Of a stretch of DNA of 5,152 nucleotides, positions 1-5,152 are shown piece after piece. Below the pieces are notes generated by a model. It made no database searches, was not told the DNA's origin, and worked only from the letters and a program-made list of their open reading frames with translations. Position 1 is the first letter of the stretch; the number at the start of each line of letters is the position of its first letter. A program made the translations under genes and the position numbers. The stretch covers positions 1-5,152 of the forward strand of contig DYBS01000168.1 in NCBI GenBank assembly GCA_019418525.1, given 5' to 3'. Origin of the DNA: Clostridiales bacterium (lineage in GTDB: Bacteria; Bacillota; Clostridia; Oscillospirales; Oscillospiraceae).

Positions 1-1605
1 GCTGTACACGGCGGCCTTGCCGTCGGACAGGGACCAGCTGTCCCCGCCGCCGGAGAACTGCTGGGTGGCCTGGCTGTAAGACATACCGGCCAGGGCGCTG
101 TAATCCACGCCACCCGACGCGGTAGTCGGCCCGTGGTAGACCGCGCTAGCGCTGGTTTCGCCACCGGTCTGGCCGCCGGTTTGACCACCCGTCTGGCCGG
201 AGGTCCCACTGCCCGTCTCTCCGCCAGAGGTCCCGCCGCCGGGCTGGGTGCCGGAGCCCTCGCCGCCGGTGGTATCTCCTTCCCCGCCGCTCCCCTCCGG
301 GGGCAGGCTGGGGGCGGTGACCTCGCCGGTAACGGTGCCGTCGGCGCCGACCTCCACCAGCTGGCCGTTGCGGTACTCGCCGGAGGCGGTGACGAACCCG
401 GTGACCGGGTCATACTCGGTGCCGGTGCCGTGGTAGACGCCCAGACGGAAGCCGCCCTTGTAGATGGGCACGCCCAGCGTCTCGTCGTACAGGGTGCCCT
501 CGCCGTCGTAGCGCCCGGCCTTGAAGCCGCCCTCATACCGGGGCAGTTGGGTCTCGGGGTCGTACTCCTTGCCCTCGCCTTCCCGCTGGCCCTGGTAGAA
601 AGTCCCCTCATAGACCAGCGCGCCGGTGTCGGCGTCGAACTGGCGGCCGTCGCCCTCGTACTTTCCGGCCACAAAGGAGCCATCGTAGAGGAGCCGGCCC
701 TCCACCGGGTCGTACTCCTTGCCGGTACCCTCGAAGGTGTTGCCGGCAAAGCCGCCCTCGTAGATCACCAGGTCCCCGGCGTAAAGCTTGCCCTCGCCCG
801 CCATCTCACCGGCGGCGAAGGTGCCGGTGTAGAGCACCGCGCCGTCCTGGTAGAGAGTGCCCTCCCCCTCATAGAGGCCGGATTTGAAGCCGCCCTCATA
901 GAGGATGGTGCCGTCCTCGTTGTAAAGGGTGCCGCTGCCCTCGTACTTGCCTGCCACGAAGTCCCCCTCGTAGAGGAGAACGCCCCGCTCGGAGTAGAGC
1001 TTGCCCCGGCCCTCGTACTGGTTGGCCGCGAAGGAACCGATGTAGCAGGGGTTCCCGTTGGGCCAGAAGGTCTCGCCGCTGCCCTCGTACTGCTCCAGGA
1101 CGAAGTCCCCCTGGTAGACCAGGTTGCCCTCGTAGTCGTAGAGCTTGCCCTGGCCGGTGATCCTCCCCTCCACCAGGGGCCCCCGGTAGAGCACCGTGCC
1201 GCCCCGGCTGGAGAGGAGCTCCACCTTGCCGCTGTACCCCGCCGTCTCCAGGCTGTTGACCACCATGGTGGTGGTGAGGAAATTGGAGCGAACCACCGGG
1301 TAGAGGAATTTCAGGTAGAGCACCGGCACCACCAGCACCAAAAGTCCCACCAGGAACACCAGCTTCTTAGCGATGTAGTAGTTCCCCAGAGAGAAGTAGT
1401 CCTCCAGGGACTGGGGCTTGCCGGTGATGAGCTTCTTGCCGCCCTCCCGCACATCGGCCATGACCCGCGTGGAGAATCCGTTGGGATTGAGCACCTGGCG
1501 CAGCTTCCGGTAGCCAGTGGTCATCGGCACCGTCAGGATACGCGCCAGCCGCTGGCTGCTGTATTTCAGGACCTGAAGCAGGCTGGTATTGTTGGTAAAG
1601 CGCAT
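1..1605 (-). CDS. Membrane-anchored MORN-repeat protein, 3' partial
   Basis: This reading frame has no stop from the ATG at 1605 to the left edge, giving 535 visible residues with the C-terminus missing. Residues 1-80 are a basic, probably cytoplasmic segment (for example ILTVPMTTGYRKLRQVL). Residues about 82-98 are one membrane helix (LVFLVGLLVLVVPVLYL). With positive charges on the N-side, everything after it should be extracytoplasmic. Residues 137-415 carry eleven MORN-type repeats (Y-x-G-x-F, then YEG-x-G-x-L/E-Y) plus a degenerate twelfth. Residues about 433-488 are a Gly/Thr/Ser/Glu-rich linker, and 489-535 begin another domain (DYSALAGMSYSQATQQFSGG). A purine-rich Shine-Dalgarno (GAGGGG) lies eight bases before the ATG, and the pseudokinase gene ends 33 bases upstream. 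MORN repeats form beta-hairpin rods used for protein or lipid binding. The specific partner here is unknown, and shared transcription with the pseudokinase suggests the two act together. Confidence 0.88.
   Translation of the reverse strand, partial: MRFTNNTSLLQVLKYSSQRLARILTVPMTTGYRKLRQVLNPNGFSTRVMADVREGGKKLITGKPQSLEDYFSLGNYYIAKKLVFLVGLLVLVVPVLYLKFLYPVVRSNFLTTTMVVNSLETAGYSGKVELLSSRGGTVLYRGPLVEGRITGQGKLYDYEGNLVYQGDFVLEQYEGSGETFWPNGNPCYIGSFAANQYEGRGKLYSERGVLLYEGDFVAGKYEGSGTLYNEDGTILYEGGFKSGLYEGEGTLYQDGAVLYTGTFAAGEMAGEGKLYAGDLVIYEGGFAGNTFEGTGKEYDPVEGRLLYDGSFVAGKYEGDGRQFDADTGALVYEGTFYQGQREGEGKEYDPETQLPRYEGGFKAGRYDGEGTLYDETLGVPIYKGGFRLGVYHGTGTEYDPVTGFVTASGEYRNGQLVEVGADGTVTGEVTAPSLPPEGSGGEGDTTGGEGSGTQPGGGTSGGETGSGTSGQTGGQTGGQTGGETSASAVYHGPTTASGGVDYSALAGMSYSQATQQFSGGGDSWSLSDGKAAVYS
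157..192 (-). repeat. Three 12-base tandem units coding TGGQ/TGGQ/TGGE
   Basis: Three consecutive 12-base units encode Thr-Gly-Gly-Gln, Thr-Gly-Gly-Gln and Thr-Gly-Gly-Glu (residues 472-483) inside a longer Gly/Thr/Ser/Glu-rich stretch at 142-309. The codons differ between units (ACG/ACC for Thr, CAA/CAG for Gln), so this is not a fresh duplication. It reads as a flexible spacer between the MORN rod and the C-terminal domain. Confidence 0.75.
361..1197 (-). repeat. Tandem MORN-type repeats, eleven clear units plus one degenerate
   Basis: The anchoring tyrosines of the Y-x-G motif fall at residues 140, 164, 188, 212, 236, 259, 282, 307, 332, 357 and 382, a spacing of 24, 24, 24, 24, 23, 23, 25, 25, 25 and 25. 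A degenerate unit (TASGEY) follows at about 406-411. At DNA level this is a 69-75 base imperfect tandem repeat. The first units have a short turn (such as YNEDG), while the later ones have a longer turn of the EYDPxTG kind. Confidence 0.9.
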
Positions 1606-1613
1606 GGTCGATT

Positions 1614-1625
1614 CCCCTCTCTCCC
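1614..1625 (-). promoter_or_regulatory. Purine-rich ribosome binding site for the MORN-repeat protein
   Basis: On the minus strand this reads GGGAGAGAGGGG. Its last six bases (GAGGGG) stand eight bases before the ATG at 1605. It is less canonical than the site of the preceding gene, but it is the only candidate in the 33-base gap. Confidence 0.55.
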
Positions 1626-1638
1626 GGCGCGTCCGGCG

Positions 1639-2520
1639 TCAGGTGCCGGGCGTCTGGGCGCTTTGGATCTGTACGGTGCCGATGGCGTCAAAGCGGACCG
1701 GCGCTTCTGTGGGCGTGGCGGGCACCAGCAGGGTGTACACCAGGTAGCAGAAGGCCGCTACCAGTACCAGTCCGCCCAGTACCGGCTTCACAAACCGCCG
1801 CAGCTCCTTGACCCGCCTCCAGAGGCGGAAGAGCCGGGTATTGGGCTCCACCTTCCCCTCCGGCGCCCGTCCCCGCAGGGCGGCGCGCACATCGTTGTAG
1901 GCCCGGTAGAGCTCCAGATAGCTGTCGTACTTCGCCAGATCCAGGTCCTGGAGGTACCGCTCCAGCTCCGGTACGCCCTGGGCCGAGAGCTCGGGGTCGA
2001 AGAGCACCCGCAGCAGCTCCCCCACCCGGACGCACACGAAGCCCATGTCCACGTTGTAGCAGGCCGTCATGGACTCCAGCACATAGTTGAAGCGCACCTG
2101 GAGGCTGTCGTCCACCGTCACGTTGCGCTCCCGCAGAGCCTCGAACTGGATGGGAGCCGGCATGTTCAGCAGGGTCATCCGCTCCAGCAGATTCCCGCCG
2201 ATGACCAGCCGCTCCTCCAGGCTGAAGTCCCCCTCCTCCAGCCGCTGGGACAGAAAGGGGGCCTCGCTGTACCGAAAGCGGGCGTAGAGATCCCCGTCCT
2301 GGCTGAACAGCCCCAGGAAATCCTCAAAGGCCGGGTTCTCCTGCTGCCGGGCCAGCATGGGCAGGAGATAGCGGTTGAGGGCCGGATTGCGGAACCGGGC
2401 CAGGGTACTCAGCTCGCCTTCCGGCTCATTCAGATCCCGGCAGACATAGATCTCCTCGTCCGCGTCCCTGCGGAGCACCCGCAGCACGGCCAGGCGCTTG
2501 TCCATCGTCCGGACGATCAT
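1639..2520 (-). CDS. Single-pass membrane protein with degenerate kinase-like domain (EssB/YukC-like layout)
   Basis: This is a complete protein of 293 residues. I place the start at the ATG at 2520, with AGGAGGT six bases upstream; the GTG two codons earlier touches the Shine-Dalgarno and is too close to serve. Residues 1-45 suggest a beta-rich N-lobe (RLAVLRVLRR, EEIYVCRDL), 46-72 a helix, GDLYARFRY (76-84) a strand and hinge, and 99-120 a C-lobe helix. ERNVTVDDSLQVRF (131-144) lies where a kinase catalytic loop would be, but HRD, DFG and the VAIK lysine are all absent, so I read it as a pseudokinase. A very basic stretch (RLFRLWRRVKELRRFVK, 229-245) precedes one membrane helix (about 247-266), with a 26-residue tail outside. 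This matches the layout, though not clearly the sequence, of EssB/YukC of type VII secretion. The gene is certain; the kinase-like fold is an inference from strand and helix order. Docking or signalling for the operon's apparatus is the suggested role. Confidence 0.82.
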   Translation of the reverse strand: MIVRTMDKRLAVLRVLRRDADEEIYVCRDLNEPEGELSTLARFRNPALNRYLLPMLARQQENPAFEDFLGLFSQDGDLYARFRYSEAPFLSQRLEEGDFSLEERLVIGGNLLERMTLLNMPAPIQFEALRERNVTVDDSLQVRFNYVLESMTACYNVDMGFVCVRVGELLRVLFDPELSAQGVPELERYLQDLDLAKYDSYLELYRAYNDVRAALRGRAPEGKVEPNTRLFRLWRRVKELRRFVKPVLGGLVLVAAFCYLVYTLLVPATPTEAPVRFDAIGTVQIQSAQTPGT

Positions 2521-2526
2521 CTCCAC

Positions 2527-2533
2527 ACCTCCT
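2527..2533 (-). promoter_or_regulatory. Strong ribosome binding site deciding the pseudokinase start
   Basis: On the minus strand this reads AGGAGGT, a near-perfect Shine-Dalgarno. It ends six bases before the ATG at 2520 but directly abuts the GTG at 2526, so it selects the ATG as the start. Confidence 0.85.
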
Positions 2534-2547
2534 GTTGCAACTTACCC

Positions 2548-4302
2548 TTATGCCTCGGCCTGCGCGCCGTCCCGCACCACCACGTAAGTGGAGGCCCGCA
2601 GCTCCGGATGAGCCAGGCTCTCGGCCACGATCTCGTACACGCCCACCGTGTTGGGGGCGGTATACAGGCCGTTCTCGTCGATCTCGCCCCCCTGGGGCTC
2701 CTTCACGCTCCAGCGCACCCGCTGGTCGGACACGTTCTCAAAGAGCGCCTGGAAGTAGCAGGTCTCCCGCACCTCCAGCTCGCACACGTCGGGCCGGATG
2801 AAGATGCGCCGCTGCTCCCGGTCGTGGACCGCCTCCTTCGTGTCCCGCACGGCAGTCCAGTGGATGCGCACGTGCCGGGCGGAGGTAGGGGCAATCAGCC
2901 GTAGGCCCACCACGAAGGTGCCCTTGGTCACATCCACCTTGGCGGCAAGCTCTGCGTGGACCTCGCCGCCCTCCTCGTCGAAGATCTCCGGCGAGCCGCA
3001 GATGATGGGCGAGTCGTCGTGGATGTCCCAGGCGGCGCCCAGCCCGATGTGGACCGGCCCCAGCCCCAGGCCGTGGGCGATCTCCTTGGAGAAGAAACGC
3101 TGGCCCTCCACGCCGCCGATGCCCAGATTCACCACCACCGAGCCGGAGGCCACATTCCGCAGCGCCACCGGTGCGGGGGCGGGAGCCGGTGCAGCCGCCT
3201 CGCCGGGCCGCTCCTTCTCCAGCCGGTCCAGCTTGGCCAGAATCAGGTCGTTCATGGCCGCCGACAGGGAGCCGTTGAACACATACTGCCGGAAGGGCAT
3301 ATTCTCCACGCTCTCGATGTAGTAGGAGGGCCCCGCCTGGATGAGGGAGATCTTGGCCAGATAGATGCTCTGCTGGTAGGTGTTGCGGACGATCTCCTCC
3401 ATGGCGGTGCGGTAATACTGGTCCATCACCGCCCCCTCGGCGCTGCCCGAGAGCACCCGGCACAGGTTGCCCCCAGCGGCCTGGGCGGCCACGCTGCGGC
3501 CCCCCACCGTCAGGCTCAGGCTGTCGGGCACCACCTGCGCCCCGCCCTCGGCGCTGTGCACCGGCAGGGTGGTGAGGGGGATGTCCAGACGGTAGCGCCC
3601 GGCCTTGGGAAAGTCCCGCTCGTCGAAGTGGACCCGCACTCGGTCCTTCCCCTCGTGCTCCAGGCAGGTGAGGGCCACGTCGTAGTCGAAAGCGAAGGAC
3701 TGCTGCTGCCCCATGTTCTCCACCAGCACGGTGAGGACGGCCTCCCCGCCGGCGGTGAGGAAGCGGTTGAGGCACTGCTTGATGCGGATGCCGTTGCCCC
3801 AGTACACCGTCTTGGTGTCCCGGTAGTGGTTGGCGGTGGTGAAGCCCTCGTGCTCCGGCTCTTGGGCGGTGAAGAAGATGCGGTAGCCCTCGGAGACCTT
3901 GTTGTACTCCACCTCGCCGGTGCCCCGGGCGGTGGAGCCGGCGATGCTGTGGACCGGCTCGGTGTCCTCCTCGGCATACTCGATGCACAGGTAGAGGTAC
4001 CCGTCCTCCCCGGCGCTCTCGTCGTAGCCGTCGATCATGTCCAGCTTGCGAATCACCGGCGCGTCCACCACGATCTCCCGCCCGGCAAAGTCCAGCGCGA
4101 GACCCATCTCCACCGAGATGGTCCGGTCGTCCACCCGTACCACGTTCATGCCGCACACCACGCCGCTGCCGTGGAGGAAGCGGTTGACCATGCGGCGCTT
4201 GTCGTTCATGTACTTCTGCTCGGTCTCAAAGTCATCCACCGTGAGCAGTTTGCCGTAGAAGTAACGGCTGCGCGCAAAGGGAAAGTAGTTCAGATTCTTC
4301 AA
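2548..4302 (-). CDS. CIS-cluster protein with N-terminal YFYGKLL motif and C-terminal Ig-like domain
   Basis: This is a complete protein of 584 residues with no signal peptide and no membrane segment, so it is probably cytoplasmic or assembled onto a particle. Residues 1-80 hold the pattern YFPFARSRYFYGKLLTVDDF, then LHGSGVVCGM (43-52) and GLALDFAGREIVV (67-79). I associate this pattern with unnamed proteins beside phage-tail-like genes in CIS clusters; its biochemical role is not known to me. Residues about 175-345 form a mixed region without a recognised fold, followed by an Ala-Pro linker (369-378). Residues 385-490 include FFSKEIAHGLGLGPVHIGLG. Residues 503-578 look like a bacterial Ig-like domain (RVRWSV, GGEIDENGLYTAPNTVGVYEI, repeated hydrophobic strands). 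The start is TTG at 4302, with GGAG six bases upstream; the next in-frame Met is at codon 32, beyond the conserved motif. A baseplate accessory or decorating protein is the likeliest role. Confidence 0.85.
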   Translation of the reverse strand: MKNLNYFPFARSRYFYGKLLTVDDFETEQKYMNDKRRMVNRFLHGSGVVCGMNVVRVDDRTISVEMGLALDFAGREIVVDAPVIRKLDMIDGYDESAGEDGYLYLCIEYAEEDTEPVHSIAGSTARGTGEVEYNKVSEGYRIFFTAQEPEHEGFTTANHYRDTKTVYWGNGIRIKQCLNRFLTAGGEAVLTVLVENMGQQQSFAFDYDVALTCLEHEGKDRVRVHFDERDFPKAGRYRLDIPLTTLPVHSAEGGAQVVPDSLSLTVGGRSVAAQAAGGNLCRVLSGSAEGAVMDQYYRTAMEEIVRNTYQQSIYLAKISLIQAGPSYYIESVENMPFRQYVFNGSLSAAMNDLILAKLDRLEKERPGEAAAPAPAPAPVALRNVASGSVVVNLGIGGVEGQRFFSKEIAHGLGLGPVHIGLGAAWDIHDDSPIICGSPEIFDEEGGEVHAELAAKVDVTKGTFVVGLRLIAPTSARHVRIHWTAVRDTKEAVHDREQRRIFIRPDVCELEVRETCYFQALFENVSDQRVRWSVKEPQGGEIDENGLYTAPNTVGVYEIVAESLAHPELRASTYVVVRDGAQAEA

Positions 4303-4305
4303 TGT

Positions 4306-4312
4306 CCTCTCC
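4306..4312 (-). promoter_or_regulatory. Ribosome binding site for the TTG-started 584-residue protein
   Basis: On the minus strand this reads GGAGAGG, with GGAG six bases before the TTG at 4302. It supports TTG as the true start, since no in-frame ATG or GTG exists between this site and the conserved N-terminal motif. Confidence 0.65.
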
Positions 4313-4320
4313 GCCCTTCT

Positions 4321-5152
4321 TTAAGTTGAGAGCACCTGCTCGCCCTCCCCGCCCAGGCGGGTGAAGGGCAGCGCCGAGCTGCCGTTCAGGTGCAGCGGCC
4401 GGTACCGGTCCAAAGTGCTGTTGATGCCGAGATAGCTGTATTTGTCCAGAAAGAGATAGGGTGTGAGCACCACCAGGTTCACCTCCACCCAGGCGGGCCG
4501 GGCGTTGTCGATGATGCGCAGCAGGGCCTTATAGGCCTCGTTACTCTCCAGCGCCGAGCTCTCCAGGATGAGGGTCACCATATAGGGGCTCTCGCCGTAG
4601 AGCTCCTTGAGCAGCGCCGCCCGCCCCGTGTCGGTGAGGAAGGGCTCGATGTCGCTGTGCTCCACCACCCAGGGGGTGTGGCCGGTGTAGAGCTCCACCA
4701 TCTCCACCACATACTGCCGGGTGCCCCGGATGCGGTAGAGCTCCATGCCCCGCCGCACCAGGGTGCGCAGCTTCTCCTGCGGCCAGAGGTAGCGGTCCTC
4801 TACATCCAGCCAGCCGGAGAGCCACTCCAGATACCCGCCCCCCACCACATCCGGGTCCAGATACCGGGCCACATCCCGGATCTCCTGGTCCAGGTCGCTG
4901 TACAGGGACTGGAAGATGCTCAGATAGCGCTCCACGAAGGGGCTCTCCCCCGGCCGGGGCTGGTAGGCCTCGGGCAGGTACTTCATCCAGGTGTCCTTGG
5001 GGAAGCGGAGCTTCAGATTGCCCACCGTGGGGGGCTCGTCCCCCTGGGCGGTGAGCTCCACCCGGAACCACAGGTACTGCCCCGTCAGATCGTGGAGCAG
5101 GATGTCCCGGGGCGCGAGGGCCGTGCGGGAGAGCCATGGCTCACTGAACGCC
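4321..5152 (-). CDS. Phage tail / CIS baseplate protein, P2 gpI-like (TIGR02242 type), 5' partial
   Basis: This is the C-terminal 276 residues of a contractile-tail baseplate protein. The frame is open to the right edge, so the true start lies outside; the GTG at 5061 is internal, because the codons before it read on in family style (GQYLWFRVEL). What is seen: KYLPEAYQ near visible residue 57, an acidic helical stretch (FVERYLSIFQSLYSDLDQEI), then ELYRIRGTRQYVVEMVELYTG near 137-157, and a C-terminal segment with YLFLDKYSYLGINSTLD near 232-248. From family knowledge, the order YLP-x-x-Y, helical core, LYR-x-RGT, ELYTG marks the Tail_P2_I / TIGR02242 proteins, which sit in the baseplate wedge of P2-like tails and contractile injection systems. 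It is the first visible gene of the operon and ends 18 bases before the next start. The family call is firm. That it belongs to a CIS rather than a prophage is inferred from the neighbours. Confidence 0.88.
   Translation of the reverse strand, partial: AFSEPWLSRTALAPRDILLHDLTGQYLWFRVELTAQGDEPPTVGNLKLRFPKDTWMKYLPEAYQPRPGESPFVERYLSIFQSLYSDLDQEIRDVARYLDPDVVGGGYLEWLSGWLDVEDRYLWPQEKLRTLVRRGMELYRIRGTRQYVVEMVELYTGHTPWVVEHSDIEPFLTDTGRAALLKELYGESPYMVTLILESSALESNEAYKALLRIIDNARPAWVEVNLVVLTPYLFLDKYSYLGINSTLDRYRPLHLNGSSALPFTRLGGEGEQVLST

Noticed and set aside
142..309. The Gly/Thr-rich stretch as a possible CRISPR-like or phase-variable repeat
   Set aside because: The units are short, in frame, differ in codon choice and have no spacers. 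It is better read as a flexible protein linker.
1639..2520. An active Ser/Thr protein kinase
   Set aside because: No HRD or DFG motif, Gly-rich loop or VAIK-type lysine can be found, so catalytic activity is not supported.
2521..2547. A terminator or promoter in the gap before the pseudokinase gene
   Set aside because: The gap is only 27 bases, is mostly ribosome binding site, and shows no hairpin with a T-run and no -35/-10 pair.
133..2904. A 923-codon open frame on the plus strand
   Set aside because: It is antisense to three well-supported genes. Its protein is low in complexity (Ala, Gly, Leu, Val, His rich), has no recognisable domain, and mirrors the MORN repeats. GC-rich coding DNA often leaves the opposite strand free of stops.
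2738..4156. A 472-codon minus-strand frame overlapping the 584-residue gene
   Set aside because: It is an out-of-frame shadow rich in Arg, Gly, Pro and His, as expected from a shifted reading of GC-rich codons.
2956..4329. A 457-codon open frame on the plus strand
   Set aside because: It lies opposite the 584-residue protein, whose motifs and domain order are clear. The plus-strand product shows no family features and no ribosome binding site was seen.

Overview
This GC-rich window holds four genes, all on the minus strand and read from right to left. They are separated by only 18, 27 and 33 bases, each with its own ribosome binding site, and no promoter or terminator is visible between them, so they look like one stretch of a longer operon. 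Both end genes run off the window. Strong AGGAGG-type Shine-Dalgarno sequences, a TTG start, an EssB-like membrane protein layout and high GC suggest a high-GC Firmicute, perhaps an Oscillospiraceae-type gut clostridium. That placement is inference from style, not from a marker gene.

In transcription order: (1) 5152-4321, the C-terminal part of a contractile-tail baseplate protein of the P2 gpI / TIGR02242 type found in phage-tail-like contractile injection systems (CIS). (2) 4302-2548, a complete 584-residue protein whose N-terminus carries a Tyr-Phe-Tyr-Gly-Lys-Leu-Leu motif that I associate with unnamed proteins in CIS clusters; it ends in an Ig-like domain. (3) 2520-1639, a complete 293-residue single-pass membrane protein with a cytoplasmic domain that reads as a degenerate protein kinase, a layout like EssB/YukC of type VII secretion. 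(4) 1605-1, a single-pass membrane protein with eleven clear MORN-type repeats predicted outside the membrane, then a Gly/Thr-rich linker and a further domain cut by the left edge.

Taken together, genes 1 and 2 are parts of, or accessories to, an injection-system baseplate, while genes 3 and 4 are two membrane proteins in the same operon. The working hypothesis is a CIS in a Gram-positive cell that is docked to, or sensed at, the cytoplasmic membrane through a pseudokinase and a MORN-repeat protein. The sheath, tube, spike and ATPase genes are not in this window, so the hypothesis depends on what lies to the right of it. Essentially the whole window is coding, and no RNA gene, CRISPR array, insertion sequence or origin was seen.
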